Both the position numbers and the translations under genes were made by a program. Positions 1-8,710 of a DNA stretch of 64,000 nucleotides are shown here, piece by piece. Source of the DNA: Mesorhizobium_B sp964242945 (lineage in GTDB: Bacteria > Pseudomonadota > Alphaproteobacteria > Rhizobiales > Rhizobiaceae); the NCBI GenBank assembly GCA_964242945.1, contig CAXTCF010000002.1, positions 1-64,000 on the forward strand, given 5' to 3'. Every line of letters starts with the position of its first letter. Positions within the stretch are counted from its first letter, which is position 1. The notes under the pieces were generated by a model. It was given only the letters and a program-made list of their open reading frames with translations, ran no database searches and had not been told where the DNA came from.

Positions 1-368
1 GCCGCCGGCGGGATCCTCGCTGATCGTGCTGGCACCATTGCGCACGAAGTAGGTGTCGCTGCCCAGCCCGCCAGCCATGGTCGTGCCGACAACGCCCGCG
101 GCATAGTCGTAGAGACTGTTGGCGCCCCCGTTGCCGCCGATCGTCAATCCGCCCTGGGTCGCAAAGATCACCTCCACGTTCGCATCGAGAGTGTAGCTGG
201 CGGAGGCATACACATAGTCGGCGCCGCCGGCGGGATCCTCGCTGATCGTGCTGGCACCATTGCGCACGAAGTAGGTGTCGCTGCCCAGCCCGCCAGCCAT
301 GGTCGTGCCGACAACGCCCGCGGCATAGTCGTAGAGACTGTTGGCGCCCCCGTTGCCGCCGATCGTCA
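1..368. repeat. Tandem 222-bp coding repeat, two copies
   Basis: Bases 1-146 and 223-368 are identical, giving a period of 222 bp or 74 codons inside the giant surface protein. Each copy encodes the motif GGLGSDTYFVRNGAS and its flanks. Absence of silent differences implies recent duplication or gene conversion, or an assembly effect. More copies may lie beyond the left edge. Confidence 0.9.
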
Positions 369-3300
369 GCCCGGCAATGTTGGCCTGGATCCTTTCGAGG
401 TTGTCACCGAGCGCGTAGTCGACGACGGTGTACACCGTGTCGATGCCGCTTGTGGCGCCGCTGCCTTCGGTGATGATGTCGTCGCTGCCGTCGATATAGT
501 AGGCGTCGTCGCCGTTGCCGCCGTTGGCGTTGTGGCCGGTGCCAGTCAGAAGGAAGATGTTGGCGCCATCGTTGCCCTCCGACGAGCCCGTCACCGAGAC
601 GATGAGGTTTGCAGAAGCCGTTCCCCCGACATTCCCGTCGGAAACAGTGTAGGCGAACGTGTCCGTGATCGTCTCGCCGACCTTCACGCCACCTTCCACA
701 TCGGCGCTATAGCTGTAGCTACCGCTTGCATTGATAGTCAGCGTGCCATGCGCCCCCGCCAGGACGGCCACGCCGCCGGTAAAGGTGCCGGCCGTGCCGT
801 TGAACGAAATGCCGGTGATCGACAGCGCCGGCCCGTCCGGATCGGTGACTGCCTCGGTGATGATGTTGCCGGATCGCGAGCTGCGCTGCTCGACGCTGAC
901 CGGATCGTTGGCAGCAGCCGGCGCATCGTTCACCGCAGTGACGTTGATGGTGGTCGTGCCCGAGCCGGCTTTGGTGCCACCGCCGCCCGTGGCGCCGTTG
1001 TCCGTGATCCCGATGTCAACCGTCACCGGGGCGGTGGCGTCAGGTGCCGTCTGGTAGCTCAAGTTGCCGTTGGCGATGAAGGCGTTGATGTCGGCGACCG
1101 TCCCCGAGAGATAGAGCGTGCCCGGCACGGGAGACACCGTTACGCCGCCGCCCGTTGAAGCAATGAAGCCGCCTGAAGCAGCGCTGATCGTCACGGTGAC
1201 GCTGCCGCTGCCCGCGTCCACATCTGCGAAGCTGATGCCGGTGACCACGGTGGCAACATCCTCGGTCACCGTCACGCTCGCCGGTGCTGAAACAGTCGGC
1301 GCATCGTTCACCGCAGTGACGTCGAGCGTGATGGTGCCATCGGCGGGGCCGGTGCCTGCCGCGTCGCGGATGCGTGTGGTGATCGTGGTGTCCTGGTCGA
1401 AGTTGCTCGACGGCGTGAACGAAACGGCTGCGAGCGCTTGGTTCACATCCGCCGCCGAACCCGTCACCGTCCATACGCCGGTGCCGGCGTTGTAGGAGGA
1501 GGTGGCCGAGCCGAAGGTGCCCGTCGTCAGCGCGCCAGCCGCCGTGTTGTTCAGCGTCAGCGTCGCCGTGATGGTTTCGCCTGCATCCACATCGGTGACG
1601 GCGATATCGCCCAGCGCGACGCTAACGGCGTCCTCGGTGTAGCTCACCGTCTGCGTCAGGTTCGTCGCGCTTGCCGTGTCGTTCTGGCCGTGGACGGTGA
1701 CGGTGACCTGCGTGGTCGAGGTGAGGCCGCCTGCATCCTTGATCGTGTAGCTGAACGTGTCGGTCAGCGTGTCGTTGAAGGTGCGCAGGGCCGCGACGCT
1801 CGCATCGGCGTTGTTGACGGTGTAGGTGGCGCTGCCGTCGGCGTTGATGTGGATCGTGCCGTAGGCGCCGGCGATGTCGCTGCCCGCGCCGGTCGTCTGC
1901 GCCGTAGCGGTGGTGCCGGCCACCACACCCTGCACCACAAGCGTGTCGCCTGTGTCGGGGTCGGTATCCGGACTGGCGCCGTTCGTGCCGGTGATAACGT
2001 TGAAGCTCGGATTGACGCCCGCCGTGCCGTTTGCGGCGCCCCCTGCCTCGGTAGCGGAGATGGCATCGGCATTGGCGGTCGGAGCTCTGTTCGGCAGAGT
2101 GTTGTCGAAGGAGAAGGTGTTTGGCGTGCTGTCGGTATCGACGCTGCCGGTCGCAGTGCCGCCGTTGTCCCTGACCGCGAAGGTGAAGCCGCCGTCGGCG
2201 CCGCCGCTGTCGGGAACGTAAACCAACTGGCCGTTGGCGATCTGCGTGGCCGTGACGAACGTGCCCGACGTCACCAGCGTGCCTAGGCTGCCGGTGCCCG
2301 CGCCGTCCGTGTCGATGTAGAGCTTGCCCACGGTCGGAGCGGCACTGATCAGCACGCCGGTGAAGCTGTCGCCGTTCGGATTGGCCGTGGTCTTGTCGAA
2401 GTTGCTGTCGCTGAAGCCGAAATCCGCGGTCTGGAACGTATAAGTCTGGTTCGCCAGGATCGGCTTGTTGAGGGTATCCGTGCCGGACGGGCCGCTGTGC
2501 ATCTCGAACTGAGTGGTGAAGACCTCTTTGGCGGTGCCGGGACCCTCAAAGGACACAGCCGCCTTCTGAACGGTCGTTCCCTGAACGTATTTCAGGACCG
2601 TCACCGGGTCGTGGCTGAAGTTGCGATTGATCTGCTGCGTGCCGCTCGTCGTCCGGTTCACGGTAAACTCGGAGCCAACCTCGTTGCCGAGGGCGTCGAA
2701 GCGCTGGGCGTTCACCTCGCCGCCGGTGCCCGACGGTGTGTTGAAGTCCTCGCTCCAGACCACCAGGAAGCCGCCATCGGGCAGCGCCTCGATCACGGGG
2801 TCATCGTCGATGTTCGCCGTATTGTTGTTGACGAGCAGGTCGCCGGTCACCGCGGTTCCGGCGGCGTTGAAAACGCGGAAGTAAACGTCCGCGTCGGTCC
2901 CCCCGGCCTGGGTTGACGAGCCCCAGGAAACCACGAAGCCGCCGCCGGCCAGCGCCGCGACGCTGGGTTGGGACTGGTTGCCTGCGCTGGTCGCGTTGAT
3001 CTGGAACTCGGCGCCGCCCGTCTGGCTGCCTGGGCTGCCCGTGTAAACGCGGCCGTAGATGCCGGCGTTGCCGCCGGTACCGTTGCTGCCGCCATCCTGG
3101 TTGACGCCTTCCCAAACCACCACATAGCTGCCCGGCGCGGCGCCGTAGGTGCCGCCGGTCAGGGCGGCGACGTCCTGCGCGCGCTGGATGCCGCCCGTGG
3201 TGGTGTTGAAGGTGAAGTTCGACCCGACCGGATTGTAGCTGGCGTCGTATAATTGACCGCGCACGTCGCCGCTGTTGGCGGCGATGTTCCCGTAGTTGTT

Positions 3301-4299
3301 GTCCACATAGGTGACGAGGAAGCTGCCGTCGGCGAACACCGTGGTCGATGGGGCTTCCCGGTAGCTGAGGCCGCCGCCATTGTTGGTACCGAGCCTGGTG
3401 GTGCTGACCTCGAATTCGCTTTTGACGACCGCGCCGCTCGTTGTGTAGACCCCGCCGACTACGGTGATTTCGCCCGTGCTCGTGACATCCTCGCGGGAGG
3501 CGAGGACGAGGATGTTGCCGTTCGGCAGCGTCTCGACGCTGATGCCGTCGCTGTAGCTGTAGTTAGGGCTGTTGAAGAGCCTGATTTCGTTGCCGACAGG
3601 GCTCCCGCTGGCGTTGAACCGCCGGATGTAGACCTCCTCGTTGAAGGTGCCGCCGTTGAAGAATTGGCGGGCGTCGGCCCAGGCGACGATGTAGCCGCCG
3701 TCGGACAGCGCCGCCACCACGGAGCCCTGCTGGTCGCTCGTCGTGCCCTGGTTGGCCTGCGTCTCGCTGCCGACAAAGCCGAGCGTGCCGGGATAGGCGG
3801 CGAGCGTCGCGGCGGCGAAGGGCGGAGCCGCGTCCACAGAGCCCACTCGCGCCGCCAGCGTCCAGTCTCCGGCGCCGGTCGGCTTGAGGGATGCCGCCAC
3901 GCTGGCGCCGCCGAGCGCGTCCGACAGCGCGCGGAGGAAGCGCTGCCCAATGGCGCCCGCCGCCACGTAGCAGCCGTAGAGCAGCACGTCGCCGTCCGGC
4001 GCGAGGGCACTGCCGATGCGGGCCAGCGCCGCTGCGTGGGCGCCGAGCGTTTGCGCGTCGAGCCAGGTTGCGCCGAGTTGCACCCGGCCGGGCTGCCCGT
4101 GCGAGACGATGTGGATTTCCGCCGGCTGTGCGGCCCCGCCGGCCGCGAGAGCGTCCGCGATCTGGCTCACGCCGCAGCGATCGGCGTTGAGAACGAAGAC
4201 CGCCGCGTCAGGCGCGGCACCTTCGAGCAGGGTGGAAAAGTCCGGCACGCGCGGATCGATGAAGATCACCCGGCGCAACGACGCAGGCATGGCAACCAT
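1..4299 (-). CDS. Giant DUF4347 / Ig-like / RTX-type surface protein (partial, continues past left edge)
   Basis: The frame is open for 1433 codons from ATG 4299 to the window edge, so the C-terminus is missing. A purine-rich AGGGGAAA lies upstream of the start. Residues 1 to about 165 match the DUF4347 pattern (FIDPRVPD, IVSHGQPG, LLYGCYVAAG), found at the start of very large repetitive secreted proteins. About residues 170-570 carry repeated units around 'LSDGGYIVAW', 'LPDGGFLVVW' and 'LAGGGFVVSW'. About 600-1250 are cadherin/VCBS-like tandem domains (AVNDAPT, VTVTEDVA, HGQNDTA). From about 1280, RTX-like glycine/aspartate motifs (GGNGDDAYY, GGLGSDTYF) begin, with a 74-residue repeat. No N-terminal signal peptide is visible, which fits type I secretion by a C-terminal signal outside the window. 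The likely role is a calcium-binding adhesin or biofilm protein; this is inference. Confidence 0.88.
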   Translation of the reverse strand, partial: MVAMPASLRRVIFIDPRVPDFSTLLEGAAPDAAVFVLNADRCGVSQIADALAAGGAAQPAEIHIVSHGQPGRVQLGATWLDAQTLGAHAAALARIGSALAPDGDVLLYGCYVAAGAIGQRFLRALSDALGGASVAASLKPTGAGDWTLAARVGSVDAAPPFAAATLAAYPGTLGFVGSETQANQGTTSDQQGSVVAALSDGGYIVAWADARQFFNGGTFNEEVYIRRFNASGSPVGNEIRLFNSPNYSYSDGISVETLPNGNILVLASREDVTSTGEITVVGGVYTTSGAVVKSEFEVSTTRLGTNNGGGLSYREAPSTTVFADGSFLVTYVDNNYGNIAANSGDVRGQLYDASYNPVGSNFTFNTTTGGIQRAQDVAALTGGTYGAAPGSYVVVWEGVNQDGGSNGTGGNAGIYGRVYTGSPGSQTGGAEFQINATSAGNQSQPSVAALAGGGFVVSWGSSTQAGGTDADVYFRVFNAAGTAVTGDLLVNNNTANIDDDPVIEALPDGGFLVVWSEDFNTPSGTGGEVNAQRFDALGNEVGSEFTVNRTTSGTQQINRNFSHDPVTVLKYVQGTTVQKAAVSFEGPGTAKEVFTTQFEMHSGPSGTDTLNKPILANQTYTFQTADFGFSDSNFDKTTANPNGDSFTGVLISAAPTVGKLYIDTDGAGTGSLGTLVTSGTFVTATQIANGQLVYVPDSGGADGGFTFAVRDNGGTATGSVDTDSTPNTFSFDNTLPNRAPTANADAISATEAGGAANGTAGVNPSFNVITGTNGASPDTDPDTGDTLVVQGVVAGTTATAQTTGAGSDIAGAYGTIHINADGSATYTVNNADASVAALRTFNDTLTDTFSYTIKDAGGLTSTTQVTVTVHGQNDTASATNLTQTVSYTEDAVSVALGDIAVTDVDAGETITATLTLNNTAAGALTTGTFGSATSSYNAGTGVWTVTGSAADVNQALAAVSFTPSSNFDQDTTITTRIRDAAGTGPADGTITLDVTAVNDAPTVSAPASVTVTEDVATVVTGISFADVDAGSGSVTVTISAASGGFIASTGGGVTVSPVPGTLYLSGTVADINAFIANGNLSYQTAPDATAPVTVDIGITDNGATGGGGTKAGSGTTTINVTAVNDAPAAANDPVSVEQRSSRSGNIITEAVTDPDGPALSITGISFNGTAGTFTGGVAVLAGAHGTLTINASGSYSYSADVEGGVKVGETITDTFAYTVSDGNVGGTASANLIVSVTGSSEGNDGANIFLLTGTGHNANGGNGDDAYYIDGSDDIITEGSGATSGIDTVYTVVDYALGDNLERIQANIAGLTIGGNGGANSLYDYAAGVVGTTMAGGLGSDTYFVRNGASTISEDPAGGADYVYASASYTLDANVEVIFATQGGLTIGGNGGANSLYDYAAGVVGTTMAGGLGSDTYFVRNGASTISEDPAGG

Positions 4300-4859
4300 G
4301 AGTGTTTCCCCTTCGGCCAGTGATGCACGGCTTCCGGCCGTCACCCCGCCTGGCCCCCTTTGGCCTCATGCGATGGCGCATGGCGCGATCGCAAAATTGG
4401 CGAAGCCTTACGCGAAGAGGGATAGCGACGCAAGCCTAAGTTGCTCGCATTCCACCGCCGCGGCCCGCAGATTGAGCGTGCAAGCCGAAAAACTCACCTG
4501 GCGCCATGGAAATCCTAACACGCTTTATTCTTGGAAGCGGTTCGCTGAAATGTTGCAGTTCAGCCGCCGTTTCTTGACGAAGCGCGGGCCTCTCGCTCTC
4601 AGCAAGTCGAAGCGGGGAGGATCGCCGCGCAATCTGCTCAACGGGCTTATGCACATCAGCGATCGACGGCCATTGTGTTTCCGTTTTGGGGGTGGTAGGG
4701 GTCGTCTATACTCAAATAGGCGAGGGGACCGCCTTGTATTTTTCAGCATCTAGCGACGCATCGGCCGCGATGCGCCTGCTGCGCTTTGGCCTGTTGCGGT
4801 TGCATCCGGTTGGGCCGGTCCTGCCGCGTGCTTCTGGTGTTGGCCGGGGAGATTGAGCG
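4300..4859. other. Divergent intergenic region
   Basis: This 560-bp stretch separates the leftward giant surface gene from the rightward tail-collar genes and must hold promoters for both. No convincing coding sequence is seen; the short open frames lack ribosome binding sites and sensible composition. It is less GC-rich than its neighbours, particularly around 4380-4740. No clear -35/-10 pair or operator was recognised. Confidence 0.5.
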
Positions 4860-5384
4860 ATGTCCGAAGCCTATGTAGGCGAACTCCGTATCTTCGCGTT
4901 TCCTTTTGCCCCCAAAAACTGGGCCTTCTGCAATGGGCAGATCCTGCCCATCAATCAGAACCAGGCGCTGTTCTCGATTCTTGGGACGACCTATGGCGGC
5001 GACGGGCAGACAACCTTCGCATTGCCGGACCTGCGCGGCTCCGTTCCGGTCCACTGGACCCAGCAGGGAGGCGCGCAGACGATCAGCCTCGGTCAGCGGG
5101 GAGGCGAGCAGAACCACACGCTCACCATCAGCGAGATGCCGTCGCACAACCACACGCCCTTCGGCTCGTCCAACACCGCGGACTCGCTGACGGCGGTCGG
5201 CAACTATCTGGGAGTCGGGGCCGGCACCCTCACCCCCTACAATGGAGGCTTCGACAGCCTTGCCATGCTCGCGTCGAGTACGATCTCGAACGCGGGCGGC
5301 AGCCAGCCGCACTCGAACATGCAGCCCTACCTCGTGCTCAACTTCTGCATATGCCTTTTCGGCATCTATCCTTCACGCAATTAA
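4860..5384 (+). CDS. Phage tail-collar domain protein (MdpB-like), paralog 1
   Basis: The protein has 174 residues. The start follows GGGGAGA at seven bases spacing. The N-terminal collar domain is clear: VGELRIFAF, then WAFCNGQILP, then GTTYGGDG and FALPDLRGS within about residues 5-60. A central MPSHNHTP histidine motif follows, and the C-terminus is PYLVLNFCICLFGIYP. This is the usual size and layout of 'microcystin-dependent protein'-like tail-collar proteins (PF07484). It is first of three tandem paralogs. No other phage genes are present, so a host-adapted role, perhaps linked to the divergent giant adhesin, is more likely than a prophage. Function is not established. Confidence 0.88.
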   Translation: MSEAYVGELRIFAFPFAPKNWAFCNGQILPINQNQALFSILGTTYGGDGQTTFALPDLRGSVPVHWTQQGGAQTISLGQRGGEQNHTLTISEMPSHNHTPFGSSNTADSLTAVGNYLGVGAGTLTPYNGGFDSLAMLASSTISNAGGSQPHSNMQPYLVLNFCICLFGIYPSRN

Positions 5385-5396
5385 GGAGCGCGGGCG

Positions 5397-5900
5397 ATGG
5401 CGGACCCATTTATTGGTGAAATCCGGATGTTCGGCGGCAACTTCGCGCCGGTGGACTGGGCCTTCTGCAACGGACAGCTGCTTCAGATCAGCGAGTACGA
5501 TACGCTGTTCACCCTGATCGGTACGACCTATGGTGGCGACGGGGTGAACAATTTCGCGCTGCCGAATCTGCAGGGGCGCCTGCCGATGCATGTCAGCCCG
5601 ACCTATCCCCTGGCCGATTCGGCTGGGACGGAAACCGTCACGTTGATCTCTCCGCAGTTGCCAAGTCATAGCCACACCTTCCTGGCGACCACGGCGGTCG
5701 CGAACCAGACCACACCAAACAACGGTATCCCGGCCGCGGTGCCGGCCGGCAACATCTACTTCCCCACGCAGGGCGGAGCGGCCCTGGCGCCGCAGTCGAT
5801 CGGACAGGCGGGCGGCAACCAGCCGCACGACAATATGATGCCATACCTGGCGGTCAGCTTCATCATATCGCTATTCGGCATCTATCCCACCCAGAGCTGA
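5397..5900 (+). CDS. Phage tail-collar domain protein (MdpB-like), paralog 2
   Basis: The protein has 167 residues and lies 12 bp after paralog 1, with AAGGAG upstream of its ATG. It repeats the same architecture: FIGEIRMFGG, WAFCNGQLLQ, GTTYGGDG, FALPNLQGR, the LPSHSHTF histidine motif and PYLAVSFIISLFGIYP at the C-terminus. The middle segment (about residues 95-135) differs from the other two copies, so any ligand specificity probably resides there. It is cotranscribed with its paralogs by spacing. It probably acts in a shared extracellular or fibre-like assembly; this is inference from the fold. Confidence 0.87.
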   Translation: MADPFIGEIRMFGGNFAPVDWAFCNGQLLQISEYDTLFTLIGTTYGGDGVNNFALPNLQGRLPMHVSPTYPLADSAGTETVTLISPQLPSHSHTFLATTAVANQTTPNNGIPAAVPAGNIYFPTQGGAALAPQSIGQAGGNQPHDNMMPYLAVSFIISLFGIYPTQS

Positions 5901-5911
5901 GGAGCCGGACG

Positions 5912-6448
5912 ATGACGCAACCCTTTCTTGGCGAAATCCGCATCTTTGCCGGCAACTTCGCCATAAGGAACTGGGCGCTCTGCAACGGCCAGATTCTGCC
6001 CATCTCTCAAAACACCGCGCTGTTTGCGCTGCTGGGCGTCACATATGGCGGCGATGGCAAGACAAATTTCGCGCTTCCCAACTTCCAGGGCAGCGCCCCC
6101 ATGCACTGGGGGCAGGGCTCCGGGCTGACCTATCGCAGCCTTGGGGAGCAGAGTGGCGACCCCAGCGTGACGCTGACCCAAAGCCAGATGGCTGGCCACA
6201 ATCACAACCTGCAGGTCGTTCCGCGGATCGGCAATCAGCCGTCGCCGACCGGCACCCCGTCGCTATCGCACGTAGGCAACTTGACCGGCGGGTTGCTCTA
6301 CAAGCAGGCGTCAGGCGCGAGCACCACGCCGATGAACTCGCAGATTACGACGTTGACCGGCGACAGCGCGCCGCACAACAACAACCAACCCTTTCTCGGC
6401 CTGACCTTCCTCATCGCATTGCAAGGCATCTTCCCCCAACGGCCCTGA
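5912..6448 (+). CDS. Phage tail-collar domain protein (MdpB-like), paralog 3
   Basis: The protein has 178 residues and starts 12 bp after paralog 2, with GAGGAG upstream. Collar motifs are FLGEIRIFAG, WALCNGQILP, GVTYGGDG and FALPNFQGS. The histidine motif is degenerate in spacing (MAGHNHNL), and the C-terminus is PFLGLTFLIALQGIFP. Three diverged but complete copies in one operon suggest a hetero-oligomer rather than redundancy. The stop codon overlaps the first possible start of the acetyltransferase gene, so all four genes are probably cotranscribed. Confidence 0.87.
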   Translation: MTQPFLGEIRIFAGNFAIRNWALCNGQILPISQNTALFALLGVTYGGDGKTNFALPNFQGSAPMHWGQGSGLTYRSLGEQSGDPSVTLTQSQMAGHNHNLQVVPRIGNQPSPTGTPSLSHVGNLTGGLLYKQASGASTTPMNSQITTLTGDSAPHNNNQPFLGLTFLIALQGIFPQRP

Positions 6449-6993
6449 TGGGGCCGGGCGGCGCGATGGAATTCGAGGCGGGCACGTCCCCGTCCCCAAA
6501 TTGGAACCGCGCGATCCAGGCAGGCCTGACCTTCCGGCACACTTGTCCGTCTGACCTGCCGTTCCTGTTCCGTCTCTACGCTTCGACCCGCACGAAGGAG
6601 CTTGCGCCCTTGCCGTGGTCGGACGCCCAGAAGGCAGCGTTCCTCGACATGCAGGCGCGCGCCCAGCACGCCGACTATGCCCGCAACTACCCTGATGCAG
6701 AGCGCTGGGTGATCGAACGAAACGGCGACGCGGTCGGGCGCCTTTACTTGGATCGCCGGCAAGGCGCGCACCACATCCTCGACATCGCTTTGCTGCCCGA
6801 TTCCCGCGGCAGGGGTTTCGGGGGAGCGCTGCTTGCCGACCTCATCGACGAAGCGGCGCAAGCCGGCAAGGCGACCACGATCTCCGTCGAAAGCATGAAC
6901 CCGGCGCGACGCCTTTACGAACGGCTGGGCTTCACGCTTGTGGAGGAGCACCCGCCCTATCTGCTGATGCGGCGTGAAGGCGCCGTCAGTTGA
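6448..6993 (+). CDS. GNAT family N-acetyltransferase
   Basis: This 181-residue protein transfers an acyl group from acyl-CoA to an unidentified amine. The acetyl-CoA loop is recognisable as LLPDSRGRGFGGALL (about residues 111-125), followed by the typical NPARRLYERLGF motif near the end. The ATG at 6448 overlaps the previous TGA; an ATG at 6466 (175 residues) is a good alternative start. It closes the tail-collar operon, so it may modify a component of that surface system, though no specific substrate can be inferred. Confidence 0.85.
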   Translation: MGPGGAMEFEAGTSPSPNWNRAIQAGLTFRHTCPSDLPFLFRLYASTRTKELAPLPWSDAQKAAFLDMQARAQHADYARNYPDAERWVIERNGDAVGRLYLDRRQGAHHILDIALLPDSRGRGFGGALLADLIDEAAQAGKATTISVESMNPARRLYERLGFTLVEEHPPYLLMRREGAVS

Positions 6994-7276
6994 ACACGGC
7001 CTGGAACAGGCTGCCTCTGCCGTCCGGCTGGAGCGGCACAAGGAAGACGTCCGCCGTTCCGATCTGCGGGTGGTCCAGCGCATACATAGCCTGAGGCAGA
7101 TACAGGCTGGGATCCGACTTGAAGATCAGGGAAAAGCCACCCCCCTCCCTCGCGCTCCGATGCAATGCCTCCGCCTCATCGAGGACCAGAGTGAAGGTCG
7201 CATCGGAAACCTGAACCGCAAAACTTTCCCCGATATGGGATTTGAAGGTCTCAAGGTTCAAAGCTGCTTGTTCCAT
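6986..7276 (-). CDS. Small DUF6916-like protein
   Basis: The preferred start is the ATG at 7276, giving 96 residues; the frame is open further upstream but that part (rich in W, C, P) does not look like protein. The sequence holds a beta-rich domain with LETFKSHIGESF near the start, FTLVLDEAEAL and a C-terminal VFLVPLQPDGRGSLFQAVFN. This resembles small DUF6916-type proteins, which I recall near tail-collar genes; that family name is from memory. It converges on the GNAT gene and overlaps it by 8 bp. Function is unknown; its place suggests an accessory of the surface module. Confidence 0.65.
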   Translation of the reverse strand: MEQAALNLETFKSHIGESFAVQVSDATFTLVLDEAEALHRSAREGGGFSLIFKSDPSLYLPQAMYALDHPQIGTADVFLVPLQPDGRGSLFQAVFN

Positions 7277-7717
7277 GTAGCTTTCGGGACTCGTGCCGTG
7301 TTCTGACCGACTTGCTTTAAATGAGGCTCTTGCCCCTGCAAAGGGCAACCAGCCCAGAGGATTTATCTGTGGAGACGGCAGCATCCAGCCGAAGCCGCAG
7401 CAGGTAACTTCAGATTGCACTAAACGAGCGATGTCACGTCTGATGTCCGCTTCGACGGACAGGGGCGCCATCGTCATCCGTCAACTCTGATCCCTGCGAA
7501 ATCGGCCCGCGACCCTGTGCGCGCTCCATGTACGCGGCTTGGGGATCGCAAACTTGCAAGGTCTAGAGCATCGGACGGTTAATCGGATGCAGCCTTGTCT
7601 TGGACGATCCCTGAACGCCCGTTCATCGTGCCACTCTGCAATGAGCTGGGCAAAGGCGCTTTCTACGCTTTTGCCGTATTGGACTTGGAGCGCGGACGCT
7701 CTCGTCAGCCCCAAGCA
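7277..7717. other. Intergenic region without convincing gene
   Basis: The stretch lies between two leftward genes. A 77-codon frame at 7481-7714 on the minus strand has no ribosome binding site and no recognisable domain. The segment near 7563-7595 (CTAGAGCATCGGACGG and following bases) resembles dispersed noncoding repeat remnants common between rhizobial genes, but no second copy was found in this window. Confidence 0.4.
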
Positions 7718-8710
7718 TCAGGCCGCGGAGTTTTTTCTTGATAGCGCGTTTTCCCAGGCAAGCGCGCTTTCCACGATTGTGTCGAGATCGTCCAGCTTTG
7801 GCTCCCAGCCAAGCTCGGCTCGCGCCAGAGAAGCGTCTGCCACCACCGCCGCGGCATCGCCCGGCCGGCGTGAGGCAAGCACCGCCGGAAGCTCGTGCCC
7901 GCTCACCCGGCGCACGCTGTCCAGCACTTCCAGCACCGACGTGCCGTGGCCGTAGCCGCAGTTGGCGACAAGGTTGCCGCCGCCCGCCCGCAGCCTTTGC
8001 AGCGCGAGCCGGTGCGCCCCTACCAAGTCGCTGACATGGATGTAGTCGCGCAGGCACGTGCCGTCCGGCGTGGGATAATCCGTGCCGAATACGGAAAGCG
8101 ACTGCCGCTTGCCGAGCGCGGCTTCGCAGGCGACCTTGATCAGGTGCGTGGCGCCCGCCGTGGACTGGCCGGTGCGCCCCTTGCCGTCGGCGCCCGCCAC
8201 GTTGAAGTAGCGTAGCGCCGTGTAGGAGAAGCCGTGCGCGGCCGATGCATCGCGCAGCATCCACTCGCTCATCAGCTTGGAGCAGCCGTAAGGCGATTCG
8301 GGCGTCAGGCCTGCGTCCTCGCGCACGGGTTCCATCCGCACGCCGCCATAGACGGCCGCAGTGGAGGAAAAGATGAAGTGCGGCAGGCCGGCTGCCACGC
8401 AGGCCTCCAGCAGCGCGCGTGTTTTGCCCGTGTTGTTTTCGTAGTAGCCGAGCGGGTCGGCAACGGAGTCGGGCACCACCACCGAGCCGGCGAAGTGAAT
8501 GACGGCATCCACGCGGCGCTCGGCGATCAGGCGCGCAACCAAGCCGCGGTCGGCGATGTCGCCCTGCACCAGCGTTGCTTCGGGCGCGACCGCCCAGGCA
8601 AAGCCGCTGGAAAGCCGGTCCAAAACCACCACGTCTTCGCCGTGGTCCAGCAGTTCCCAAACCATATGGCTGCCGATATAGCCGGCCCCGCCCGTAACAA
8701 GAACAGTCAT
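7718..8710 (-). CDS. galE: UDP-glucose 4-epimerase
   Basis: The 330-residue protein interconverts UDP-glucose and UDP-galactose in the cytoplasm, supplying surface polysaccharide. Residues 6-13 form the NAD-binding GGAGYIGS loop. The catalytic set is visible as SSTAAVYG (serine/threonine) and YGCSK (tyrosine and lysine); LRYFNVAGA and the RDYIHVSDL motif are typical of GalE. Start ATG 8710 follows AAAGGGT; the open frame upstream lacks homology. It is transcribed away from the inositol operon, so it is not part of that operon, although it could supply a nucleotide sugar for its glycosyltransferase. Confidence 0.93.
   Translation of the reverse strand: MTVLVTGGAGYIGSHMVWELLDHGEDVVVLDRLSSGFAWAVAPEATLVQGDIADRGLVARLIAERRVDAVIHFAGSVVVPDSVADPLGYYENNTGKTRALLEACVAAGLPHFIFSSTAAVYGGVRMEPVREDAGLTPESPYGCSKLMSEWMLRDASAAHGFSYTALRYFNVAGADGKGRTGQSTAGATHLIKVACEAALGKRQSLSVFGTDYPTPDGTCLRDYIHVSDLVGAHRLALQRLRAGGGNLVANCGYGHGTSVLEVLDSVRRVSGHELPAVLASRRPGDAAAVVADASLARAELGWEPKLDDLDTIVESALAWENALSRKNSAA

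Noticed and set aside
532..4323. Many long plus-strand open frames across the first 4.3 kb
   Set aside because: They are shadows of the continuous minus-strand frame of the giant surface protein; their products are rich in R, G, V and H and show no domains.
4860..6448. Tail-collar genes as evidence of a prophage
   Set aside because: No terminase, capsid, portal, integrase or lysis genes accompany them; this collar trio is better seen as a host surface module.
7481..7714. A 77-codon minus-strand frame before galE
   Set aside because: No good start signal and no family; cannot be supported without homology search.
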